Below, piece after piece: positions 45,531-52,190 of a DNA stretch of 52,190 bases. Origin of the DNA: an uncultured Acidimicrobiales bacterium (GTDB lineage Bacteria > Actinomycetota > Acidimicrobiia > Acidimicrobiales > CALAML01); contig CALAML010000027.1 of NCBI GenBank assembly GCA_937925845.1, positions 1-52,190 on the forward strand. The letters run 5' to 3'. The translations under genes were made by a program, and so were the position numbers. Each line of letters begins with the position of its first letter. The first letter of the stretch is position 1. The notes beneath the pieces are model-generated. The model was not told the origin of the DNA, did not search any database, and saw only the letters and a program-made list of their open reading frames with translations.

Positions 45531-45977
45531 TCAGAGCCAGCCCAGTCCTCGGGCCCCGGCGATGAGTAACACCGTCGCCATGCCAATGAAGCCCGACGTC
45601 AACACGATGTGTCCGACGATGTAGCGGCGGCCTTCGGGCCAGTCTTCGTGGTCGAAGACGAAGGCGTCGACGGCAATGCGGCCGCACCACCAGCCGCCGA
45701 TCACCAGGGCCAGGATCGAGGCGACCCGATCGCCGGCGAGGATGTCGTTGCGGAGGTAGAGGGTGAGGCTGCCAAAGAGCACGATGGTCAAGCCGGTGAA
45801 CAGGTAGTACACAATCATGATCTTCTGGTTGAAGCGGCTCATGCGGGGGATTTCCTCGGCCCAGTTGAGCTGGGCCGGGGCCTGCATGCCGGCGAGCAGT
45901 ACCCCGAAGTGGGTGAGGCCGGCGATAACGAGACCGAGGCTGGTCCATTGTTCGAAGGTCATTGCGAGGGGGTTCAT
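45531..45977 (-). CDS. Four-helix membrane protein partner of the MBOAT enzyme
   Basis: 148 residues from the ATG at 45977, with AAGGAA 6 nt upstream. Four hydrophobic segments (LGLVIAGLTHFGVLLAGM, IMIVYYLFTGLTIVLFGSLTLYL, ASILALVIGGWWCGRIAV, IVGHIVLTSGFIGMATVLLIAGA). No family recognised. The start overlaps the MBOAT stop by 4 bp (ATGA), so the two proteins are coupled and probably work together. Confidence 0.82.
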   Translation of the reverse strand: MNPLAMTFEQWTSLGLVIAGLTHFGVLLAGMQAPAQLNWAEEIPRMSRFNQKIMIVYYLFTGLTIVLFGSLTLYLRNDILAGDRVASILALVIGGWWCGRIAVDAFVFDHEDWPEGRRYIVGHIVLTSGFIGMATVLLIAGARGLGWL

Positions 45978-46948
45978 GAGATTCCTTTCAGGGTGTTGAG
46001 AAGTTCGAGGGGTAGGGCGTCGCGAAACGGGCGGTGGAATACCAGCGCCACCGGAGCCAGGACCCAGATGCGGGTCCACCAGCGGGTAGCGGTGACCGGT
46101 AGGGCGCTGAACCAGTCGGTGCGTTCGGCCTGCATGGCCAGCCCGTGGCCAGCGAAGTAGATCATTGGGAGACCCCAGCCGCCGCCGCCAGGGAACGACA
46201 GGGCCAGCTCGTGCATCACCCCGGAGAGTCCCAGCATTAGGGCCGGAGCCCAGCGGCCGGTATAGCGACGCAGGGCCGGCATAAAGAGGATCTGGTCCAT
46301 CTCGACAAAGGCCCGGTTCCAACGTCGGGTCCAGAAGTCGTTGAGGGTGGTGGCTCGCTCCGGTGGTCGGAAGAGGCGGCGCACTGCGAAGCCACGGCTG
46401 CGCATGGCCCAAGAAAGAATGTCGGCCCAACCGAAGTGGACGAGAGCGAGCAGGCCGCAGATCATCAGCCAGCCACCAACCCAGTCGCTCACCTCGGCCA
46501 AGACGGTGAAGGTGACGATGGCGGTACCGACGACCATTCCGCCGATGCCCCGGCCCAACCAGGCTGGTTCGACGGCGACCGGTTCTTTGTTGGGTTCAAC
46601 CGACCTGGTGAAGGGCAACAGGTCCATTCCCGGCCACAGGGTTGCGTACCAGAGCCATCCCTCGGCCGGAACCTGCTGCCACCGGTCTCGCTGCTTGATG
46701 GCAGCGGTCACCTTGAGTGCGGCGTAGAGCGCAACGCTGGCTTGAGCGAGTCGAAGCGGTGCCGCGAGCTGGTGGCCAAAGAGGGCCATAAAGCCCAGAA
46801 CGGTGAGCGCCGGAGACCACAGGGCCACGGTAGTGAGCATGCGCACCGGCAACGGCGCCAACCGCAGCTCGCCGGTGTCAGAGGTCGCGGTGTCAGAGGT
46901 CGCTTCGACGCCGTTGGTGACGGTAAAGCTGGCGGGTGTTGAGCACAT
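45974..46948 (-). CDS. MBOAT-family acyltransferase, wax-synthase-like
   Basis: 324 residues with about 7-8 hydrophobic segments. Contains TTLNDFWTRRWNRAFVEM (the wax-synthase-type F-W-x-R-R-W-N motif) near 205-222 and the putative catalytic His in LGLSGVMHELALSF near 246. MBOAT enzymes transfer acyl groups to hydroxyls of lipids, sterols or sugars; bacterial wax-synthase-domain members are mostly uncharacterised. Encoded on the minus strand, translated with no ribosome binding site 6 nt after a strong -10. Confidence 0.85.
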   Translation of the reverse strand: MCSTPASFTVTNGVEATSDTATSDTGELRLAPLPVRMLTTVALWSPALTVLGFMALFGHQLAAPLRLAQASVALYAALKVTAAIKQRDRWQQVPAEGWLWYATLWPGMDLLPFTRSVEPNKEPVAVEPAWLGRGIGGMVVGTAIVTFTVLAEVSDWVGGWLMICGLLALVHFGWADILSWAMRSRGFAVRRLFRPPERATTLNDFWTRRWNRAFVEMDQILFMPALRRYTGRWAPALMLGLSGVMHELALSFPGGGGWGLPMIYFAGHGLAMQAERTDWFSALPVTATRWWTRIWVLAPVALVFHRPFRDALPLELLNTLKGIS

Positions 46949-46954
46949 GCTTAG

Positions 46955-46983
46955 AACGTATGCTCAAAACTTGAGAATGTCAA
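46955..46983 (-). promoter_or_regulatory. Strong leaderless promoter of the MBOAT operon with embedded palindrome
   Basis: On the minus strand a perfect TTGACA -35 (46978-46983) and TACGTT -10 (46955-46960) are exactly 17 bp apart; the ATG begins 6 nt after the -10. The spacer holds an inverted repeat ATgCTCAA-AAC-TTGAGaAT (46960-46978), a plausible repressor site. Confidence 0.75.
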
Positions 46984-47154
46984 GGGGGAGTGGGGATTCC
47001 TGCGGTTTTTGGCGAAATCGCTGCGCGCCGAGCGCGGTGGGCCGCGGCGCGTCAGCGCTTTGCGTGGGGACAACTTGGCGTCTTGGTGGGCCCCGGCACG
47101 GAATCACCGACAGTCACCCAGTGACCGCGTGTGGCGCATTACCGTGACCGGTCT

Positions 47155-49887
47155 GTGGCTACTACCTCTGCCCGCACGTCCCAAAAGCGGAAATCGACTG
47201 CCAAGAAGCGCTCAACGGCGAAGTCCGGGTCGAGCCGCGCCTCGGCCGGCACAAAGAAGTCGACGGCGAAGAAGCGGTCGGCGGCCAAGCCACCAGCCAG
47301 CACCGGCGACAAGATTGCCGACGTACTTGGCCAGACCGTCGACGGGCGGGGTCACGACGCCTGGGGCTTTGTGTGTATGGCCTTGGCCCTGGTCTCGGTC
47401 GTTGGAATCTGGCTGGGTAAGGGGGCAATCATCGGTGCTGGGGTAAACCGCGTCGCCGCCACCCTGTTTGGTATGGGCCGCATCGCTGTGCCCGTGGCTC
47501 TGGTGGCGCTCGGGGTTCGGCTCTTCACCGAAGAAAAACGGGAGCGGCAGAGCTTCGCCGTTGCCCTCGGTGGGTTCATCTCAGTCGTATCGATCTTTGC
47601 CCTGATGCACCTCACCCGCTTGCCGGTGGGCTGGCCCGCCAGCCTCGACAACCTGGGCAAGGCCGGAGGCCTGGCCGGCTCGGCGGTCGGCCTTCCGTTG
47701 CGGGCCGCGCTTGGGAATGGCCTGGCCACGATCCTGGCCATTGTCGGCACCTTCGCCGGCATCCTGATCGGCACCCGCACCACGGTGGCCGAGGTGAAGT
47801 CGTTCTTTGAGTTCGTCTTTGCTGTTCCGGTGGGTGTTCTCGATAGCGCCCGTGCCGCCTACGACCCCGATCCCGACGCGGGCCTGGTGCAGTGGGATGA
47901 GTCCGATCGCGACGGGTTGCATTCGGCTCATCCCGACCTCGCCGACGACGACTTTGGGTATGAAGCCGAGGATGGCTACGCCGACGACGACGATCCCGAG
48001 CGGAGCCTGGCTCCCGACGGCTACATCTACGAGCACCAGTACGCCGATGATCCCGAGCCTGAGCTGGACGCCGAACCCGACCAGACGCCCACGTTCGGCG
48101 GTATGGCTTCGCTCCTTGGTGCCGGCCAGTCGGTCCACCCGTTGGCTACCTCCCGCGACGACCTTGACGCCAACGCTGGAGCCGCTGCCGACGCTGGGGT
48201 GGAGCTTGATGCTTGGGGCAAGCCGATCGTGTTCGACCAGGACACCGATGCCTCTACCGGCCCGATCGTTCGCAACGGCGATGCCGCGGTCGACGGTGAG
48301 CAGGTGCTGGCCGCTCCGCCACCGCGTCGCCGGCGGGGCTGGAAGCTGCCGCCGCGCCGCATGCTTGATCGCGGTCAGACTCAGCGTTTTGATGCCAAGG
48401 CGGTAAACGAGGCCGGTCGCACCCTGGTGAACGCCTTGCGCGAGCATGGGGTCGAAACTCGCCTCGTAGGCAAGGTGGTTGGTCCCACCGTTACCCGGTT
48501 CGAGCTTGAGCTGGCTCCCGGCGTGCGGGTGAAGCAGGTGATCAGCCACGACAAGGACATCGCCTACGCCATGGCCTCGCCCGACGTGCGTATTCTGGCG
48601 CCGGTGCCGGGCAAGCAGGCGGTTGGTGTTGAGGTGCCGAACGTCAACCGTGAGGTGGTGAAGCTCGGCGACATCTTGAGCTCACCGGAAGCCCGCGCCG
48701 CGGACCATCCGCTCGAAGTGGCGATCGGCCGCGACATCAAGGGCATTTCCGTACTTGAGAACCTGGCTCAGCTGCCTCACCTGCTGATTGCGGGCGCCAC
48801 CGGTGCTGGTAAGTCGAGCTGTATCAACTCGCTGATCACTTCGCTGTTGATGCGGTCGACTCCCGACCAGGTTCGGATGATTCTGGTCGACCCGAAGCGG
48901 GTGGAGCTCACCCAGTACGACCGGATTCCCCATCTGCTCACCCAGGTGGTGACCGACCCGAAGAAGGCGGCCAACGCGCTGGCATGGGCGGTGAAGGAGA
49001 TGGAGCGTCGCTACGACCTGCTCTCCGGTGTCGGGGTGCGGGACATCACTGGCTACAACGAGGCCTTCGATAAGGGCAAGTTTGCCGACAAGGCCAACGG
49101 GGTCGACGCCAACGGTGAGCCGAAACCGTTTGAGCGCCTGCCGTTCATCCTGGTGGTGGTCGACGAGTTGGCCGACCTGATGATGGTGGCTGCTCGCGAT
49201 GTTGAGGACAGCATCTGTCGGTTGGCTCAGATGGCCCGAGCTGTTGGTATTCACCTGGTGATCGCCACCCAGCGGCCGTCGACCAACGTGATCACCGGTG
49301 TGATCAAGGCCAACGTGCCGGCCCGTCTCGCCTTCCAGGTTTCGAGCATGGTCGACTCCCGGGTGGTGTTGGATCAGCCCGGGGCCGAGCGCTTGGTTGG
49401 TAAGGGCGACATGTTGTTGCTGGGGCCCACCTCGAGCGTGCCCCGTCGTATTCAGGGCGCCTGGGTGACCGAAGAAGAGGTCCGCGAGATCGTCGGTCAC
49501 TGGCGTGACCTGGCGCCCGACGTGGAGTTCGACGAGGCGGTGCAGGACGATGCCAACGCCACGCCGCTACCGGGTATGGGCAACGCCGGCGGCGGATCCG
49601 GAGGCAGTGGCGGCAGCGACGACGACGAATTGTTGGCCGAGGCCATTCAGCTGGTGGTCGACAGCCAGCTCGGTTCAACATCGATGTTGCAGCGCAAGCT
49701 GCGAGTCGGCTTCGCCCGCGCCGGTCGCATCATGGACCTGATGGAACAGCAGGGCGTGGTGGGGCCCTCAACCGGATCAAAGGCGAGAGAGGTGCTGATC
49801 AGCCCCGAAGAGCTTGCTGGGGGTGGCGGAGGCGCCGCACCAGAACCGGAAGTGGCCGACGAGGATTCCGCGGCGGTAACCGGCTAG
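47155..49887 (+). CDS. ftsK: DNA translocase FtsK
   Basis: About 910 residues from the GTG at 47155, which lies 9 nt after a TACCGT -10 candidate; a frame starting at GTG 47131 adds eight residues. The N-terminal 55 residues are Lys/Ser/Ala-rich. Four or so membrane helices follow, then a long acidic linker (about 225-360) and the motor: VGPTVTRFELELAPGVRVKQV, Walker A IAGATGAGKSSCINS, Walker B LVVVDELADLMMVAA, IATQRPSTNVITG. The gamma DNA-binding domain (LLAEAIQLVVDSQLGSTSMLQRKLRVGFARAGRIMDLME) completes it. It coordinates chromosome dimer resolution with division. Ends the conserved block. Confidence 0.97.
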   Translation: MATTSARTSQKRKSTAKKRSTAKSGSSRASAGTKKSTAKKRSAAKPPASTGDKIADVLGQTVDGRGHDAWGFVCMALALVSVVGIWLGKGAIIGAGVNRVAATLFGMGRIAVPVALVALGVRLFTEEKRERQSFAVALGGFISVVSIFALMHLTRLPVGWPASLDNLGKAGGLAGSAVGLPLRAALGNGLATILAIVGTFAGILIGTRTTVAEVKSFFEFVFAVPVGVLDSARAAYDPDPDAGLVQWDESDRDGLHSAHPDLADDDFGYEAEDGYADDDDPERSLAPDGYIYEHQYADDPEPELDAEPDQTPTFGGMASLLGAGQSVHPLATSRDDLDANAGAAADAGVELDAWGKPIVFDQDTDASTGPIVRNGDAAVDGEQVLAAPPPRRRRGWKLPPRRMLDRGQTQRFDAKAVNEAGRTLVNALREHGVETRLVGKVVGPTVTRFELELAPGVRVKQVISHDKDIAYAMASPDVRILAPVPGKQAVGVEVPNVNREVVKLGDILSSPEARAADHPLEVAIGRDIKGISVLENLAQLPHLLIAGATGAGKSSCINSLITSLLMRSTPDQVRMILVDPKRVELTQYDRIPHLLTQVVTDPKKAANALAWAVKEMERRYDLLSGVGVRDITGYNEAFDKGKFADKANGVDANGEPKPFERLPFILVVVDELADLMMVAARDVEDSICRLAQMARAVGIHLVIATQRPSTNVITGVIKANVPARLAFQVSSMVDSRVVLDQPGAERLVGKGDMLLLGPTSSVPRRIQGAWVTEEEVREIVGHWRDLAPDVEFDEAVQDDANATPLPGMGNAGGGSGGSGGSDDDELLAEAIQLVVDSQLGSTSMLQRKLRVGFARAGRIMDLMEQQGVVGPSTGSKAREVLISPEELAGGGGGAAPEPEVADEDSAAVTG

Positions 49888-49935
49888 CTACCGACCGGGG
49901 CGAGCGTTACTCGCCTCCAGCCGTCGTCGGTTCAC

Positions 49936-49941
49936 TAGTTT
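49936..49941 (+). promoter_or_regulatory. -10 box for a leaderless transcript
   Basis: TAGTTT ends 6 nt before the ATG at 49948; no Shine-Dalgarno. Confidence 0.45.
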
Positions 49942-49947
49942 GAAGCG

Positions 49948-50679
49948 ATGGACGTCACCGGAATCATCTTCTCGACGATCGACACCGATGCCGAAGCCAT
50001 CGAGGCCTGGAATCGTTGGTATGACTTGGAGCATCTGCCGCCGAACATCGCCCTGGCCGGCGTGGTTGCCGGCACGCGCTATGTGGCACCCCCAGCTCTT
50101 CATGCGGCTCGTCAGCCCGAGCGACCGATCGACGGGTTCGAAGATGGCAAGAGCGTGCACGCCACCGTCTACTTGCTGAGTAATGACCCGGCGACGGTGA
50201 TCGCCGATATGACAACCGAGCGCGAGCGGCTGATCGAACTCGGCCGGATGGACGGCGCGGGGAATCGGGTGGTGCGCTCCGGTGATGCAGCCACGCGGCA
50301 ATGGGCCGTTGGTGCCGAAGAACTCAAGATGGAGTCCTCCGAGGTGTTCCATGTTGGCCACAACGCCCTGCGGGTGGTCTGGCGTCGAGGAGGAACCGAG
50401 GCTGAGACCACCGCAGTGCAGGCGGCTGCGGTCGATGGTTGCCACGGCGTGGCATCGTTCGCCGCCGTTTTTCAGCCAGGCATCGAGATCGATCTCTACT
50501 ACCTCGAAGGTGATGCCGCCGAGGTCACCGATCGGCTGCGAGGCCAGGCCCCGTACCGCGATGCCGAAGTGTTGGTCGATGCCCCGTTTGAGGTGATCAC
50601 GCCGTTCGATTACACCTTCGCTGACCAGGTCCGGGCCAGCGATCTGCCCCAGACGATCGACAGCGACACTGTGCTGTAG
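49948..50679 (+). CDS. Protein with two dimeric alpha/beta-barrel-like halves
   Basis: 243 residues. The N-terminal half (AIEAWNRWYDLEHLPPNIALAGVVAGTRYVAP) has the W-x-x-x-H-x-P pattern of EthD/ABM-type ferredoxin-like barrels; the second half (NALRVVWRRGGTEAETTAVQ ... VLVDAPFEVITPFDYTFADQV) may be a diverged repeat of the same fold. No metal or catalytic motif is recognised. Immediately upstream of the carotenoid oxygenase gene, but with separate promoters, so a pathway link is only suggested by proximity. Confidence 0.65.
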   Translation: MDVTGIIFSTIDTDAEAIEAWNRWYDLEHLPPNIALAGVVAGTRYVAPPALHAARQPERPIDGFEDGKSVHATVYLLSNDPATVIADMTTERERLIELGRMDGAGNRVVRSGDAATRQWAVGAEELKMESSEVFHVGHNALRVVWRRGGTEAETTAVQAAAVDGCHGVASFAAVFQPGIEIDLYYLEGDAAEVTDRLRGQAPYRDAEVLVDAPFEVITPFDYTFADQVRASDLPQTIDSDTVL

Positions 50680-50766
50680 TGCGGCCGTAGCCAGCCTGCA
50701 GTGGAGACGACCCGGGCCAGAGCGACGGTCCGTGTCTCTGATCCGACTTGGCGAGCGGGGCGTTAC

Positions 50767-50772
50767 TACGCT
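50767..50772 (+). promoter_or_regulatory. -10 box for a leaderless carotenoid oxygenase transcript
   Basis: TACGCT ends 6 nt before the ATG at 50779. The same hexamer precedes ribF at 7 nt. Confidence 0.5.
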
Positions 50773-50778
50773 GAAGCC

Positions 50779-52134
50779 ATGACCGATCTAGACCCTGGCG
50801 TCGAACAAAAGAAGAAGCCGTTCCATCTGCGTGGCAACTACGCGCCGGTGACCGAAGAGGTCACGGCCTTTGATCTGGCGGTCGAGGGGACCCTCCCGCC
50901 GGAGTTGTCCGGTCGCTATCTGCGTAATGGGGCCAATCCGAAGAGTGGTTGGTCGCCGCATTGGTTCGCCGGCGACGGCATGATCCACGGCCTCGAGCTG
51001 AGTGGGGGAGAGGCGAAGTGGTACCGCAATCGATGGGTCCAGACCCGGTCGCTCAATGAGCCCGACGCCGTCCTGATCGGGCCGGACGGCAGCGTCGACC
51101 GAACCATCGGGGTCAACAACACCCACATCGTCGGCCATGCGGGAAAAATCCTGGCCCTGGTTGAGTCGAGCTTTCCCTGTGAGCTGTCGCCCGAACTCGA
51201 GACCCTGGGCGTCTACGATTTCGATGGTCGCCTAGAGAGCGCCATGACCGCGCACCCCAAGTTGTGCCCCGTCACCGGCGAGCTGCACTTCTTTGGTTAT
51301 GGCTTCCTGGAGCCGTTCCTGGTCTACAACCGGGTTTCCGCTTCCGGCGAGCTGGTTCAGTCGGAGCCGATCACCGTCTCCGGCTCCACGATGATGCACG
51401 ACTTCAGCATCACCGAGAACTACGTGATCTTTATGGACCTGCCGGTGATCTTCGACTTCGAGATGGCCATGAAGGGTGGCATGCCCTACCGCTGGGAAGA
51501 CGACTACCCGGCCCGGGTCGGGGTGATGCCTCGGAGCACGGCCGACCGGTCCTACAGCTCCGATGATGTGCAGTGGTTCGATGTCGACCCGTGCTACGTG
51601 TTTCATCCGATGAACTCCTTCGAAGCCGATGACGGAACCCTCGTGATGGACACCGCTCGTTATCCAGAGCTTTGGCGACAGGACACCAAGTTCGAAAACG
51701 ACGCGATGCTGCATCGATGGTCGATGGATCTTCAGGCTGGAACCGTGACCGAGCTTGCGTTGGACGACCGGGCCATCGAGTTTCCCCGGGTGCGCGAGTC
51801 GCTCGTGGGCCAACCCAACCGCTTTGGCTATGCCGTGGCGTCGTTTCAGGACCGTGACTCCGAAGTGGTGAAGTACGACCTCGGTTCCGGCCACTCCCAA
51901 GCGCATAACTTCGGCGCAACCCAGATTCCCGGCGAGATGGTGTTTGTTCCCCGTGAGAATGGAACCGCCGAGGACGACGGCTGGCTGATGGGCTTCGTCT
52001 ACGACAAGCCGACCGACACCAGCAGCTTCGTCGTGCTCGACGCCGCCGACATCGCCGCCGACCCGATCGGCCAGGTAGTGCTGCCCCAGCGAGTGCCATT
52101 CGGCTTCCACGGCAGCTGGTTCCCAGACGCCTAA
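50779..52134 (+). CDS. Carotenoid cleavage oxygenase (RPE65/CCO family)
   Basis: About 451 residues from the ATG at 50779, preferred over an in-frame start at 50701 because of the -10 position and the family N-terminus (GNYAPVTEEVTAFDLAVEGTLPPELSGRYLRNGANP). Four iron-binding histidines appear in expected contexts: TAHPKLCP, MMHDFSITENY, VFHPMNSFE and GFHGSWFPDA at the very end. The seven-bladed propeller length is normal. The enzyme would use O2 and Fe(II) to cleave a carotenoid, apocarotenoid or stilbene double bond; substrate unknown. Confidence 0.92.
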   Translation: MTDLDPGVEQKKKPFHLRGNYAPVTEEVTAFDLAVEGTLPPELSGRYLRNGANPKSGWSPHWFAGDGMIHGLELSGGEAKWYRNRWVQTRSLNEPDAVLIGPDGSVDRTIGVNNTHIVGHAGKILALVESSFPCELSPELETLGVYDFDGRLESAMTAHPKLCPVTGELHFFGYGFLEPFLVYNRVSASGELVQSEPITVSGSTMMHDFSITENYVIFMDLPVIFDFEMAMKGGMPYRWEDDYPARVGVMPRSTADRSYSSDDVQWFDVDPCYVFHPMNSFEADDGTLVMDTARYPELWRQDTKFENDAMLHRWSMDLQAGTVTELALDDRAIEFPRVRESLVGQPNRFGYAVASFQDRDSEVVKYDLGSGHSQAHNFGATQIPGEMVFVPRENGTAEDDGWLMGFVYDKPTDTSSFVVLDAADIAADPIGQVVLPQRVPFGFHGSWFPDA

Positions 52135-52190
52135 GCAGCGGTGGCAGCAGGCGGCGAGCATCCTTTCGGAAGAGATCACTAAAGGTTCAG

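Overview
The window looks like a chromosomal segment of a high-GC actinomycete, most likely class Acidimicrobiia (inference). The evidence is the gene order (ylxR-infB-DUF503-rbfA-truB-ribF; rpsO-pnp-M16 peptidase; dapB, dapA, rnj, ftsK in that order), heavy use of GTG/TTG starts, an FHA-winged-helix family that I associate with actinobacteria, and many genes with a TAnnnT -10 box 6-8 nt before the start codon and no Shine-Dalgarno, which suggests leaderless mRNAs.

Layout. 1-1319 holds no gene I can support. 1365-2008 is a Phd/YefM antitoxin plus PIN toxin pair. 2068-8681 is the translation block: ylxR, infB, DUF503, rbfA, truB, ribF. 8712-10925 holds a tail-anchored-like DUF4878-type protein, a cupin and a secreted protein of three disulfide modules with a hairpin-rich leader. 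11349-15787 is rpsO-pnp-M16 peptidase. 15899-26226 is a carbohydrate ABC importer region: MalK-like ATPase, a small membrane protein, an FG-GAP/ASPIC lipoprotein, a sugar-binding lipoprotein, two permeases, a divergent LacI regulator with a palindromic operator, and an orphan Tat-lipoprotein binding protein. 26454-30773 carries dapB, a DedA-like membrane protein, SURF1, a helical putative regulator and dapA (lysine/peptidoglycan precursor synthesis). 30859-38609 is a lipoprotein followed by a glycan-type locus: methyltransferase, GT-C mannosyltransferase-like protein, a truncated B12-binding radical SAM protein, two DoxX proteins, a CslA-like GT2, a TIGR04282-like protein and a Dpm1-like GT2. 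38894-40558 is RNase J. 40559-41490 is a repeat-rich gap with one small membrane ORF. 41491-45441 is a Ser/Thr kinase with a WD40-like propeller followed by an FHA-winged-helix protein. 45531-46948 (minus) is an MBOAT acyltransferase and a membrane partner under a strong leaderless promoter. 47155-52134 is ftsK, a dimeric-barrel-like protein and a carotenoid oxygenase.

How it fits together. The conserved rpsO-pnp-M16-dapB-dapA-rnj-ftsK backbone is recognisable but is opened by four accessory blocks (sugar uptake, SURF1/DedA, glycan synthesis, kinase-FHA plus MBOAT). Two families of dispersed palindromes lie in the gaps: CGAAATGTCGG arms at 5585 and 29111, and a TCAAGATCTGTGACGCC-led family at 9809 and 26351. 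No tRNA, rRNA, CRISPR array, complete insertion sequence or prophage was seen.
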